NCBI GenBank assembly: GCA_033675545.1
Contig: JAWDGP010006193.1
Span: 33,501-97,500, forward strand
Source of the DNA: Elysia crispata
Lineage: Eukaryota; Mollusca; Gastropoda; Plakobranchidae
DNA: 64,000 bases
Direction: 5' to 3'
Position 1 is the stretch's first letter; each line of letters opens with the position of its first letter. Below are positions 1-12,300 of this stretch, piece after piece. Under the pieces are notes generated by a model. It made no database searches, was not told the DNA's origin, and worked only from the letters and a program-made list of their open reading frames with translations. The position numbers were made by a program, and so were the translations under genes.

Positions 1-2046
1 CATTTATGAATTTATATCTTCTTACAAGTTTATGGAAAATAAAGTAAAATTGCCATTGTATTGATACCTAAAATATGCCTACTGAGTTGGCTTGACACAC
101 GAATTCAAATAAAATTCATCCAGGGATGGAAAAAAATACAAAATTTCATGCAGCACGTACATAATTATGCTGAAGTAGCAGATAACTGATTATGCTGCTA
201 CTATTGAAAGCAGGTATAGTTGACAGCAGGAAATTGATGATGCTGGTAAGAGGAGGGACAGTTATAGTGTAATAGTGATGGTACTGCTGAGAGTAAGCAA
301 TGTGGACAGAAGAAAATCTGTGCTGGTACTACTGACGAGTGGAAAAAAATGATAGTACTGCAATTAGAGAAAGCAGGCATAATTGATTATAGGAAACTAG
401 TGACAGTGCTGCAAGTTATGGTAGGCATAGCTGACAGACGAAAACAACTGATCTTGTAATTAGGCATGTTTATTATGAATGAAGCTAAGATTCTGTCAGG
501 TCAAATGTAAACTGGTATAAACTTGTAAAAAAAATATTTTTTAATTTCAGTTATTAGTTTAAGGATGCTATACTATTAAGATTTTTTTTCCAAATTCTTT
601 CAGTTATCACATAATCTTTGAGGAATTAATCTCTCACAAAAATGTGTAGAACTTAGCCATTTAATCGTGTTCATAATCTACACTTTCTACTAAACATATC
701 AGACTGTAAAGCGAGTCACAAGCATAAAAAATGGGTGGTTCCTCCCTTTCTAGATATGCCCAGTGCAAATCTGCAAATTAGTTTCCATGAATCAGTGTTT
801 TAAACTCAGAATACTTATTCTTTACACGTAAAAGAATTTTTTATGCATCTAATTCACTGGATTAGAATCCTAGCACGCTTGACAGATTGACTGGACACAA
901 GCATAGATTTTTGGCTTTAGACACACAAGTTAAAATGATAGTCTAGAAGAATATGCTGCCCTAATTGCCCACGGCAAAAAGGGCAGTAAGTAAGTAAGCT
1001 AGAAGAACATATCCTGACAAGGCTGCATTTGGTGGCTTATACGTGCTATATTTTCCATTAATGCCTGCATGTGAAAGAATCCTGACCTATAACAATCTGA
1101 ACATGGAATGGAAATTTTTAAGTAAATTGTAGAAAAAAATTGATATTTTCAGTTGAAACTTTCTAATAAATAGAGATTCTGGGCAAACTATTCCTTGTTT
1201 AACATTTTCATTATTAAACAGTGAAATATTCTTGAGCAGCCATCTCTCACATGAACATATTTAGATTCATCTGGATTTTTAGAAAAGAAAAAGGTGATAC
1301 TTTATTGTTTTTTTCTTTAATGTCCTTTCATGACTAGACTGAACAATGGTACTTTTGGTTAGCTGTGGTTGATTTGTAGGTTTGCATCAAGATCTTATAC
1401 TGTGAAAACTGGTGGTATCCAGTCAAAGGTGAGATAACAATATCTCTGCGTGTGTCAACTGTATTATGTGTACGACAAGGTGGACCCACAATGCATGGTT
1501 GGCTCATGGTGATCACATAAGTTGTGCCCAGCTATGGTGAGACTGACTGTTTTATGACACCTCATTCACAACAGAGTTATTACAAGCGACTGTATTGACA
1601 AAAGAAGAATCAGTATGGCTAATCTTGTGCAATTTCTCATTTTAGACATTCTGATCATTATATTTCATTTTTGCTTGGCTCCATGAGGCAGTGTCACTGT
1701 TTCAATAGTATTAGTTGAATGAGATGACCTGACCTCTCCAGCCCCCTCTTCCCTTTCCATCCTTCTTGCAGTTGCTGGGTCTAGACTTCAAAATCTAAAT
1801 TAACCCAGTGCCAAGGGAAGAAAATTTTGCATGTAAAATTACTATGTTGATCATGCACTGTACCCATTTTTTAGATGATACAGGTTTTTCTAAGATTCAT
1901 GAACCACTTTCAAGTTTTTCAAGGAAAAAAATAAAAATCTTTTCATGTCACTTCGAATTCCATCCTCATCAGTGAAGCCTGTTAGACAAATTATATGCAT
2001 GTAAACATTAAAACAAAGCAAAAAATATTATATTCATAAGTAATAC
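1..2046. other. NTF2 intron or gene-end region, no exon recognised
   Basis: This stretch lies downstream of NTF2 exon 3 in transcription order. A search by eye for the C-terminal NTF2 segment found nothing on the minus strand. The only structure seen is a diverged tandem repeat at the far left (about 205-455). The rest is AT-rich unique-looking sequence. Confidence 0.5.
205..455. repeat. Diverged minisatellite-like repeat
   Basis: Related ~45-bp units recur. They begin near 207 (gaaagcaggtatagttgaca), 370 (gaaagcaggcataattgatt) and 420 (ggtaggcatagctgaca), each followed by a gaaa/aactg...gctg block. A more decayed unit lies between about 290 and 340. The units differ by many substitutions, so the array is old. 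Confidence 0.5.
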
Positions 2047-2145
2047 CTTAAGCTGACCAATGACAGTGACTAACACTCCACCATCAACTGTAGGCTGACA
2101 GTCTATAGTTGTGAACTGGCGAGCCATATTATCTAAAGGGATGGC
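2047..2145 (-). CDS. NUTF2: NTF2 coding exon 3
   Basis: This exon has 33 codons, AIPLDNMARQFTTID to VIGQLK, flanked by a ctttttag acceptor and a gtatta donor. It corresponds to the SLPFQK...VVGQLK portion of vertebrate NTF2. The next exon in transcription order is not recognisable before the left edge. Confidence 0.92.
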
Positions 2146-5100
2146 CTAAAAAGAAAAAAACAACAAACAAGTAAAGAAATAAAGCGAAATAAGAGATAAA
2201 CCAAATTTCCAAGAGAATTAATGTTGACAGAAACTGTTCAGATTGGTGGATCATTAAATTTAAACACATTGATGGATCATTAAATTTAAACACAAAATTA
2301 GATTATGCGTTTTTTTTTTCTTTAAAATAACAAGTTGTTTCAACTTAAATGAACCCTGTCATAGAAAATAAAAAAGAATTTATATATATATCTGACCAGT
2401 AACATTGCAAGTACATGGTGCAAGCAGACTAGACATGATTGACCTGCAAAAAAGTAGCCCAAAAAGTTTTTGACTTGCAAAATCTTTAGGTGCAAATTTT
2501 ATTTCTTTCTTTCAATTTTTTCTCTTTCCATTGTAAATTTTAAAAATTCAAAAAATGTACCTTGCATGTAAACAAAAAAATTTTTTTCTACAATTTATTA
2601 TGAAAGATGAATTTTGTTTTAGTGCAAAAAAACAAAAACACAAAAAGGGATGACAAGAGAACGTCAAAGAATTGTCCATCCATACTGGAAAAGTGAAGAA
2701 ATAAGAGAAGAAATTAAAATGATGATGAATTAATAATATTGAGCATATCATCATAATACTGCTAATGGCTAAAGTTGCACTAAAAAAGATTGATTTAATT
2801 TAAAACATTAGAAGATCTAACCTGCTTAAGCCAAGATCTATATCTAGGTTTAGACTGAATATCAATTTCATAAGTCTGCAGGTCTTACTGTCATTTTAGT
2901 TGAGATAAGAAAGGACTGAGGCTTAAATTTTAAAACTTTGAGACAAGAAAATAAAACATGCATGATTTAGCTCACGCAAGAACAGGCTACAGCACAACGT
3001 GAACAAGACAGCAAAAAAGAAGCAAGCGTGTTAGCTCGAACTGCAGAGGCCCATCAATTGGCCATGCCTCACTTTGACTAGGCTAAGCATTGGAAGATTA
3101 TAAGACTCCTGCTGTTTAGTTTGGAAGCAAAAAAATCTTATCAACTACAAAATCTTTTGCTTTTTGCTTTGGTACCCAACACATGACTTTATCGTAAACT
3201 GCTTTTAGGTATACTGCCAGCAAAAAAAAAAAACATGCTACATTCTTTAACTGGAAGGGGGGGAGAGTAGTTGTTGCATCTTATGTATTGGTAGAATGCA
3301 CACCACTTATATCGACATCGCTGCTATCAATTTTTTTCTTATATCGACACGTTTTCTCAGGTCCGAATTTTCTCCCTATTTGCTTACTGCCTATAATTAA
3401 AGTTCTCTATATCAACACTCTCTCTTCTTTTCTCTTACATTGACATCGATAGCACCAAGGTAACCGGGCAAATGAGACTCGCTGACAAAAAAAAAAGATC
3501 TCATTCACGTCTTTGCCTCTCTCAAAATGCCTCATGCTGGTGTGTTAGTCTTTTACACCGCAAAGCGAATGGCAATCTCTTTGGTACCAGTAACTTTGTT
3601 GCTGTAACTGGAGGTGTGGTGGGATGATAAGGATGGAATGGGGGGGGGGGGGGGGGGGTAATGAACCGTGGTGCAATCACTGGGCCTGTAGTATGCAGTG
3701 TATCACACTCAATGATTCATGGGGAGTGGAGGGGCTTAGCCTGCTGTGCTGAGTGATAGGTGTGTTGGGGCCTTGAAAAGTTGAACTCAAGCAAGAGAGT
3801 GATGCATGGTCAGTCAGTCAAGACTAGGCTAACACTGATCAGGCCTATAGTACAACAACTGCCTGTACAGAACCTACTGATTGAATCTAGATCTAGGGGA
3901 GGAGGGGAGGGAGAGTCTGTTCATGTGCAAGAGAAAAGACATGCGTAACTAGGGAAGTAACTAGAAGTTTACAGCCTAGTAGTAGCTTCCTCTTAAGTAT
4001 AAAACCTTGTGCTTTAAGTATATGTATATTTAGCACTTGTAAATAAAAAAAACAACAACAGGTATTTAAACTAAAAAAGAGACATCTTTATATTGACTTT
4101 TTCTTATATCGACAGAAATTTTGGACCATTATATGTCGATATATGAGGAGTGCACTGTAGATATTTTGTTAATAAAAGAACAATTTAAAAAAAAATTATT
4201 GAACAAAGTTAAAAAAAAAATCAATCAAAACAGCCAACAAAGTCTTACTGTTAAATTCAGTTTTTTTAGTTTGGAGGGAAAGTTTGCACCCCTAAAGTAG
4301 CTTTCCCTGCTTAATTCAAAACTTTCAATACTTAACTCCTCTGTGAGGGAAAACATCTCTATTATTTTTTTCTCTTATATATAGAATTTGCTGATACATA
4401 TGCGGAATAAGATAAAGAAACAAGCAATAAAACGGACTAAAATTAGTCGATAATATAAACATAAGGTTTAGCCATGTTTAGAATTAATAGAGTATCATGT
4501 GCCCTTTGCATATGGATAGACATACAAAAAAGAGAAAACCAAAACCAAGTTATAGTTATTTCCAAACAAGAAATGCGAATAAAACTGTTCAATCACAAAA
4601 ATATCAAGATGTTCAAAAAATTCTTTACTTTACATTTAACTTAGGATCAGTTCCTAATTAGGACTGAAAAATTGCATTTCACAGAATGAAAATTACTCAC
4701 TTTCATTTTCTCTTTGATAGCACCAACACCCTGAAACTGTTGCCCTTCAAAAGTAAGCAAGGCTTCTGTTGGCTAAAAGAAAGGAAAAAGAGAAAAAAAA
4801 ATAAAGAACAGATGGATTATGTGTCTTATCTTACTGAGACAACCCATATAAATTACTTTATTACAAAGAAACCAGTAGTCACCGAACTCAAAGTTCTATC
4901 TGTTTGTCTTTACATTTCATGGTGCTAATTTATCTTATTCTCTTTTATGTTGACTCGAATATTGTGTGGTGTCAGATGCTTTTACCTTAGCTATGACTAT
5001 GAGGTTGGTGTGTTTTTTAAATTGGCTTGCTAATGTTGCAAATGTGAAGTGCTGATTTCAATTCAGACCTAGATCTCTTCTTCTCATGCCACCTCAATTA

Positions 5101-7052
5101 ATTATTTGAATTGTTTGCCCAAAAGTTTTGATGTAAACGAAACCTGGCAAAAGTTTAAAGAATGTAGATTTCTTCTGTTTTGTTCATACTTCTATTAAAT
5201 TCCTGTGCATCACAATTTCTGCTCTGCATTTCTTTCAACTTAAGAAACCTTCAATATTTTTCTTCAATGCTGAACTTATAAATAATGTACCTTTACATAC
5301 ACTTTTGGTGAATAATAATTTGATTTTTGAACAGCCAGTGGGATTAAATATATTTCTTAAACATTAAAAATGATGCATCTAAAATGTGAAGACCATTCTA
5401 CCAGGACTTCTAAATAGGTATGGTACATCTCATGTACTAAACAGAACACTCTCAATTCAAATTTTCAACTGGCCAATATTTGCCTTATTTTCTAACAGTA
5501 ACAATGAATTACCAATTAAAAAGAACAATTTTCTACAGCTAAGTCCTACCATTCTACCTCAGCTCAAAATCAGGAATCCTTGTCAACCCAGAAGTTGACC
5601 TCATAACTTGATCTATCAGGTTACTAGTAGCAGCTGGCAGGTGGCTGGCAAACTAAAGGGCTACCCCTTAACAACCAGGTGTTGTGTATGTACTTAAAAT
5701 TAGATGCCAGTCTCTTCCAAGGGTCAGATGGGTTATTTTGCCTTTAGACTTTAAAGTATATACAGTGCAAACCGCTTATATCGACATCACCTCTATCGAC
5801 TATTTTCTTATATCGACATACTTTATAAAGTCCAAATTTTTTCCCTTCTTGCTGTCTATAATTACAGTTCTATATATCGACACTCCCTCTCTCTTCTTTT
5901 CTCTTACATTGACATTGATAGTACCAAGGTAACAGGACAAAAGAGGCCCAGAGACGAAAAAAAACAAAAAACGATCTCATTCACATCTCTGTCTCTCTCT
6001 CTCTCTCTCAAAATGCCTCATGCTAGTGTGTTACACTGCAAAGCCGGTAACTTTATTGCTGTGACTGGAGGTGTGGTGGGATAAAGGTGGGGAGGAGATT
6101 TGTGGTGGGACCACTAGGCCCGTAGTGTAGTGTATAACATTAAATGATTCACAAGGAGTGGAGGGACTTAGCCTACTGGGCTGAACAGTAGGTGTGTTGA
6201 GGCCTTGAAAACTCCGAGCAAGAGAGTAATGCACAGTCAGTCAGGAGTAGGCTAGACTTCAACAATTGCCTATTTATGTACAGAGCCCATAGGTTGAATC
6301 TAGATCTAGGTGAGGAGGAGAGAGAGAGTCTGGACGTGTGTATGAGGAAAGCTATGTGTATTTATCGAATTTTTAAAAACAAGGGTAGTAACCTAAAGTT
6401 TACAAGCTACTAGTAGTAGATTCCCCTTATGTACAGGTAGTGTAATTAATTTAAAAAAAAAAACATACAGATATTTAAATTAAAAAAAGAAATCTTTATA
6501 ATTTATATCGACTTTTGCTGATAGCATAGAAATTTTGGACCTTTATGTGTCAATATATCAGGAGTGCACTGTAAATTTAAAGGAAATGGTGTTCTTCATA
6601 GATTTATATTCAAAATTTGCTAATATCCACACACATCTAGGTAATACCGCAGGCGCAGTGTTGACTGTTGTGGTCCCGTTTCTATGTTGAAAGTGCAGCC
6701 ATGGTGGATACAATAAACTGGTCAGATTTGCACTGCATAATAAAATTAAGCACTGATCTAATCAAATTATCTTGCAAAAATCTAAGGACAACTTCTTCTG
6801 TATAGGCATTTCAGCACAAAATATTGAATTTGTTTTGGATATTTTCAAAAACAGTCTGGCCAGTTGTGGCGTGATTTGTTTACATCCAAACGAGACCGCA
6901 ACACTGCGGTATTACCTTAACCTGGATATAGATTTTCATCTCTTTCTTACATGATACATTTCTGCAGCCGTTTCTCTTTTCGATTTTTCGTCGAACACAC
7001 TGTAATAATGATGAACAAAATGTTTGCCTATGGCATCGAAGTTCGGATTCAT
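2047..7052 (-). CDS. NUTF2: Nuclear transport factor 2 (NTF2), partial gene, three exons
   Basis: NTF2 is a small homodimeric cone-fold protein that binds RanGDP and FxFG nucleoporins and carries RanGDP back into the nucleus. Three minus-strand exons (7052-6951, 4772-4701, 2145-2047) join in phase 0 and give 91 residues. They align without gaps to the first three quarters of the family (about 127 residues in animals). Visible landmarks are the N-terminal helix with HHYYSVFD, the strand LTFEGQQFQG, and QPTVDGGVLVTVIGQLK. The start is the first ATG, followed by NPNFDAIGKHF, matching the fly type of N-terminus. Every junction has consensus signals (gtaaga, gtgagt, gtatta donors; ttttag acceptors). 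The last ~35 residues, including the C-terminal FRL strand, were not found in 1-2046 and probably lie outside the window. The gene is divergent to PIGU. Confidence 0.93.
3292..4159. mobile_element. Non-autonomous DNA transposon, copy A (TATATCGACA family)
   Basis: This ~868-bp element lies in NTF2 intron 2 and is closely similar over its length to the element at 5761-6573. The left end has cttatatcgacatcgct and further copies of the tatatcgaca motif. The right end reads tgtcgatatatgaggagtgcactgta. The ends form imperfect terminal inverted repeats of the cagtgca...tatat.gaca type, which resembles pogo/Tigger termini. Only short open reading frames remain, and a run of 19 G lies at 3640-3658. 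Confidence 0.7.
4701..4772 (-). CDS. NUTF2: NTF2 coding exon 2
   Basis: This exon has 24 codons, PTEALLTFEGQQFQG to EKMK, flanked by a cttttag acceptor and a gtgagt donor. It covers the family's most conserved stretch, the FEGQQ strand and the helix after it. It is phase 0 at both ends. Confidence 0.93.
5761..6573. mobile_element. Non-autonomous DNA transposon, copy B (TATATCGACA family)
   Basis: This 813-bp copy in NTF2 intron 1 matches copy A through the block with ttacattgacattgatag, the caaaatgcctcatgct block and both ends. The left terminus is tacagtgcaaaccgcttata and the right terminus is aggagtgcactgta, so the imperfect inverted repeats are clearest here. Ends of this kind fit a Tc1/mariner-pogo superfamily MITE, but no transposase is present and the assignment is inference. 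Confidence 0.75.
6639..6917. mobile_element. MITE with ~35-bp terminal inverted repeats
   Basis: The left end aggtaataccgca is matched in reverse complement by tgcggtattacct at the right end. The similarity continues inwards (gtgtt, ggtc.cgttt..atg) with two small gaps. The interior is non-coding. A target-site duplication could not be settled. It sits in NTF2 intron 1, about 33 bp from the exon 1 splice donor. Confidence 0.75.
6951..7052 (-). CDS. NUTF2: NTF2 coding exon 1
   Basis: This exon has 34 codons from the ATG at 7052 down to 6951 and ends in MYH before the donor gtaaga. It encodes the N-terminal helices (IGKHFVHHYYSVFD) of the NTF2 fold. A MITE ends only 33 bp inside the following intron. 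Confidence 0.92.
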
Positions 7053-8118
7053 CTCAGAAATGAGAGTGAATCTAGATTCCAAATCAAGTTTCAATGGATT
7101 GGCAAAATCTGGACCTCAAACAGAGTTTTATCTGTTGTCACGCTTTGCAAAGCTAACAACAGAAGGCGGCCCTACAAATCACCAGTATTTTTTTTTTTTT
7201 TTATCTTGATCCAGATCTACTAGAGTCTAGATCTGTTGGTTTAAAGCTGGGACGGAGTGAGAATCAGTGGTCACTTTGCAACAGTGCATTTACCGGAAAA
7301 CGGAAATGTAGGCGGATTTTGAAAATAAAAATTTGCCAGGACTTTGTTAGGAATGGGCATAGCTTACAGCAAATCCTTTAAAAAGATGCTAAGAATACGA
7401 GAATCTTTTCGCAGAAACTTATAGGCCTATAAAGCAGATGGTATAGTTCGGCATACCAAAATTACCATACCATTGTTCTTTATGGCGCAATTATAATTTT
7501 ATTTTCAGATAGATCTTGATATTGATCTATATAGATCTCTCAAAAGAGCTGATAATTTTCTAAGTATTATTTCTGTTTTTAAAATTAAAAATTGGCTTAT
7601 TTTATTTAAAACCAGATTATCTATACCAAACTAGATTCTATGAGAAAGTTAATACCATTTCTTTGTGGGATGTTTTGAAAGAAATTTAGATTCCAGATTT
7701 CAAGGTTAACATGTCAAAACTTCATTACATCTTTGCCTTCAGTGGATAAATAAAGGAAGAATTGTGCGAAATACACACATGTATATATGTTTTCAGTGCG
7801 TCACCTGAAATCCTTAAATCAATAACAGAATAGAAGCTATACGTTGTTCTATTAAGTCATGTAGTTTACTCGCTAATCACCAAATCAGCCATTTTTGTCG
7901 AGTAAGTAGTCTGGCGAGCCTTGACATTAGTAATTACCAATGTATATTTGTACTGAAAAGAAGAAACTTAGCAGTAAAACTAAGGGGAAAACCCCCAAGA
8001 GATGCTACAACAACAATCAAACTTTAATATACACATACCTACGCTCATATGTACTAGTAATGGCAACAACGAAATTGTTTGATAATTATGTACCCTATCA
8101 GGACCTATTTATAAGGAG

Positions 8119-8121
<3 letters not shown>

Positions 8122-8184
<63 letters not shown>
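8122..8184. repeat. (GA)n microsatellite
   Basis: A perfect GA dinucleotide run of about 63 bp lies in the NTF2/PIGU divergent region, followed by a degenerate GACA-rich tail to ~8220. Confidence 0.95.
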
Positions 8185-8190
<6 letters not shown>

Positions 8191-8811
8191 CAGAGAGACA
8201 GAAAGACAGACAAACAGACAGAGCGGTTGGGGGAAGGAAGAGAAAGGGTAGCTCAGCAGACTGATGGATAGACTGATAAAGAGAGACAAAGAAGAATATG
8301 AAGAGAGATAGAGAAAGAGAATCTTTTTCAACTACAATATCAAATTAATAGAGATGAAATCTGCAACAAAAAGAACATCTATAGTCGAACTATCTTTAAA
8401 AATGGAATTTTGAGTCGACTTCTGCAGTTGTAAAATTGCGCCATGTTAGGTGATTGAGTGTAAACTTCATGTTTTCTGTTTCTTTACAAATCTTGCCAGT
8501 CTTAGGATTGTGTTGAAACTGTGAGCGGAAAACGATAATTATGTTTAAAAAATCAAATTATTTCGCAACATATCGATAAACCAGACGATGAAGCAGTAAA
8601 AGGTATTGTTGTGCGACTGTGACTGCCTGGTTCTATACTCTTTAAATGCATTAAGAAAGAGTATGTATATACATATATTTACTTCTGAGTCTTGACATGT
8701 GCTGCCCAAGATCCTTTTTGTCCACCACCCGTCATTTTCCGGTGTACCCTAACGTTGCTAAGACAAAAAAGAACATGTTCTTTCATCGATTTTTCTTGTT
8801 TTTGTTGTTGT

Positions 8812-8836
8812 TGTTGTTGTTGTTGTTGTTATTGTT
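8812..8836. repeat. (TTG)n microsatellite
   Basis: A short TTG array with interrupted TTG/TTA continuation to ~8880. Confidence 0.85.
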
Positions 8837-9194
8837 GCTCTTGTTTTTGTTGTCGTTCTCCTTATTTTTGTCCTTGTTATCAATTTTCTAAAATGGCTCA
8901 GAATTTGAAAATAAATATATTTTTAGATAAAATAGAAAATACTTTGATAACAAATACAAAACGTGCTTAATTTTTCTATATACGTATGTATGTGGAACAA
9001 CTTGCTCACTAAACCATTATTAGATTACTCGTAAAATGCGACAGTATGATAGGCCGACATACCAGCTGCTTTAATATTTTTTACGTCGAAAGAGTTATAC
9101 GCGTCGGGGAAACGTAGGCCCAGGAGCTGACATAGTGCTGGCAGGCAGCGATTCAGACGTCTCGAACTCGTAGCAAACCGAAACAACAACAAAC

Positions 9195-9327
9195 ATGGCC
9201 TCTGCCGGTGTCTACCTCCTTGGGATTTTTAGTGTTATTATACGTGTTGTTTTAATGAACACACATTTGCCCAAATGGCTTCGGTCGAGAAACGAAGTTG
9301 TCACCCCTATTACGTCTTGGGAGAACG
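9195..9327 (+). CDS. PIGU: PIGU exon 1
   Basis: Starts at ATG 9195 and encodes the first membrane segment ([16 protein letters not shown]) and the family motif [13 protein letters not shown]. It ends at a gtgaga donor, leaving one base (phase 1). Confidence 0.95.
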
Positions 9328-12300
9328 GTGAGATGACCTCTAGGTGCAAATGTGCTAGCATTGAAAAACGCATTTTTTTGTCTCCACTGAAGACAAAAGA
9401 ACACAATGTCTTTTTCTCCCGTACAAGATGTGATACCTGAGCTCTTTCGCTATCGTGAGAAAATAAATGTTAATGGCTTTGCGCGGAAAGGAAGAGAGAA
9501 ATATGCGACAAGGTGTTGGTGAAAAAGAAAGAGAGAGCAATAGAAAGAATGAAACTGTAGACTTTCTGATTTTGGGTTCCATATGCACTTAGTTTTGCGA
9601 CGGGGCAAGTGATTAAACAGAGATATCAGGTACAGTGCATAATATCTTGATGATCAAAGTTTAATAAAACATGAAGAAAAGATCCAAGTGTCCTGTTACA
9701 AGATTGCCGTTATAGTTAAACAAGGTCAAAACCCAAAGACACAGATCATCAGTATTTTAACTTTCATATTCCTAATGGTAGTAATAAACAGATGAATATG
9801 GTATGCAATATGATTGTATACCTCACATGAAAGGATATCTATTTCTGTATTGGTGGTAATATTGAATGTCACAAATATGCTGGGGCAATGACATTCAGCC
9901 CTGAATAAGGGAGATCCAGATCTATTAGGGTAGAAAATAAAATGTATTTCTTAAATAGCCCACTTACATGAGTCATAGTCATGAATAATGAGATGCAACA
10001 AAGAAAAGAAAGCTCGTTTAAACGTTTGAAAACGTTTAAGAACATTCAACCTGAAACAAGTTCTAGAAAGGTTTTGCTAGAATCTAGACCTAGAGCGAAA
10101 CAGTGTGAGCTCCTGGACGGACCAACACAAAAGTGAGCCTTCGCGGGCGAGGTCAGCCTATCTCAAGTGACCTCATGAATATAAAGTGGGTCCGTAGAAT
10201 TTGTCTTTAACCAAGATAAAAACTTTTTTCGCCAAAAGATAAAAATAAATTTCTGAAGTGTACTTTTAGAATTCGATCTAGATCTCCATTAATTCTTGTT
10301 TCAGAGAGCAAGCATTCAGATTTAACGCTGAGAAATTCTAGTGTTCTATCTAACACTAGCTGTGTTACTTAAAAATAAGATTAAGTAGGCCTAAGCATCT
10401 TTTGTCTTAACTCTAAGCGATGCAGAGAGAGAGAGAGAGAAAGATGGGGGTTAGGAATAGGAGATAAATTGTCGTGAAAGTTTCTGATCCACCTGCCCTT
10501 CAGCCTAATGCTATTTTGTAGAAAGCTACAGTGTGTTGTAGTGTTACCAATAGCTTTTTTTTTTCAAGAGGAGTAATAATAAAGAGGATGTGTGGCAATT
10601 TAAAGCCTCAGTCTCAAGTCTTGTAGTGTCAAACAGCCCCCATCCCCCCTTCCAAAAAAAAGACAATAAAAAAAAAGCTCCATGTCAAAACAAACGAAAC
10701 ACAATGTATCTTCCTGTTCATAAAAATAATCCCAAAAAGTCATGCCTTACAATTTCTTCAAAGCCACTTCGAAATTCACCCAGATGCACAGAGTTGCACC
10801 ATTTTTTTTCTTCTAATTTTCTTGGGGGGGGGCTTCCCCCTTACTCCCCCCCCCCCACCCCCACCCCAGATGACCCTTAAACAATTCTAAGCACATGTTC
10901 TTTCTTCAAATCTCTGTTTCATCCAGCCCTGAGTGTTGATGTTCTTTATCTTTTCTTTTAACTCTTAGTATTCCATTCGCGACACTACGTGGCGGATAAA
11001 AGGTACCATTGTTATAGCTCGCCACTCAGTGTGACAGACTAACATAATATATTCTAATCCAATCTTTATTTAATAAAAAACCAACCCAACTTAAAGTTAA
11101 GAGACCATTTATTGACATTACTGGCTTTCAATTTGAGGCATTTTTCAGTATTGTGTGGGGGGTAACAAAATTAGTCTTTTTTCAGCTTTTTTTTTTTTTG
11201 CATTGATCACATTGTTGCTAGTCTGTTATGAACAGCTGATCCTAGTAAACATGAAGAATAGGTCAGCCCTATACAAGCTCTGAATCACAATTGAGTCTAC
11301 TCTAGTTCTTGAATTAGTTCTGATTGAGACACAGGTGATAGGGAAAATGATTATGATAAGATTAAGATCTAGACCTACTCTTGCGAAAGAAGCAGAATCC
11401 AGTGATTTAAAAAAATGTGCATACCAAATTACAGTGGACTTGTGATTTTATCATGATTGTAAAGCCCTTTGTTTTGATAATTGTTTAGTGAGATCTGAAT
11501 AATTTTTAACAAAGTCATGATACAAGATATATATTACCTATGCAGGTCCAAAGTTTGGACCCAAAAATAGATCTGTAAAAATACGTATTTTGCTTCATGA
11601 TGCTAAGAAATAATAATGGAGGCAAAAAATGAGGGTCATCTAAACAAACATTTTTGGACTACCTAGGCTTCTCAAATTGCGCATTAAGTTGTAAACTACC
11701 TAAAGATTGGAGTGGTTATATTATTTTTCATTAAAACAGTGTTTTTTGAAAATTTAAGGACAAACTGTGATTATTATTTTCATTGAAAAAAAGGTGAATG
11801 TGGGTACTACTATACACCATCCTCACAATTACTTCATAAGGCTTAGTGATGAGGACAATATGTAGTCATGGCTCAATTCTTTTTTTTTCAACTTACTGTA
11901 AATCTATTTAAGTGGAGCAGAATGAAGCTAAAACTAGTAAAATTTTACTTTTTGCTTTTCAACTCAACAAAATTTAATGGCTAAAACACACCTGCCAGCT
12001 CTGCCCAGTCATTAAGTCAAGTCTGTTACACAGATTGGCTGCCATTTTTCTGTACAAATAACTTGGTCTTTTCTCTCTCACTTTTAGTGAGCACTCCGTC
12101 CTAGTGGTGAAAGGAGTGGGCTTTTTCACAATACTCAATTGCGATTTGTAACTAAAGAGAAGCCACACATCCTATTAGCACTGATGACTGGAGGTAGATT
12201 GGGGAATGGGCTGGTATACAATATAGAGTTGCAATCTCTAGTTGCAGAGAAGCCATGCAAACCCTTCAGGTACTAGTTGTAGGGAGTGGGCTCATTGTGC

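Larger units (their letters stand above)
7053..9194. promoter_or_regulatory. Divergent intergenic region between NTF2 and PIGU
   Basis: This 2.1-kb interval lies between two divergent start codons and must contain both promoters. No TATA box is apparent near either start. The last ~130 bp before PIGU is comparatively CpG-rich (acgtcg, acgcgtcgggg, aacgtagg, agacgtctcg), as expected of a housekeeping promoter. The middle has a long (GA)n tract and a TTG repeat. No coding exon was recognised. Confidence 0.45.

Noticed and set aside
1334-1516. Minus-strand open frame as the missing NTF2 C-terminal exon
   Set aside because: Its translation shows no similarity to the NTF2 C-terminus and no suitable acceptor in phase 0.
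6772-7223. Plus-strand open frames over the NTF2 first exon
   Set aside because: They are shadows of the minus-strand NTF2 exon and the MITE.
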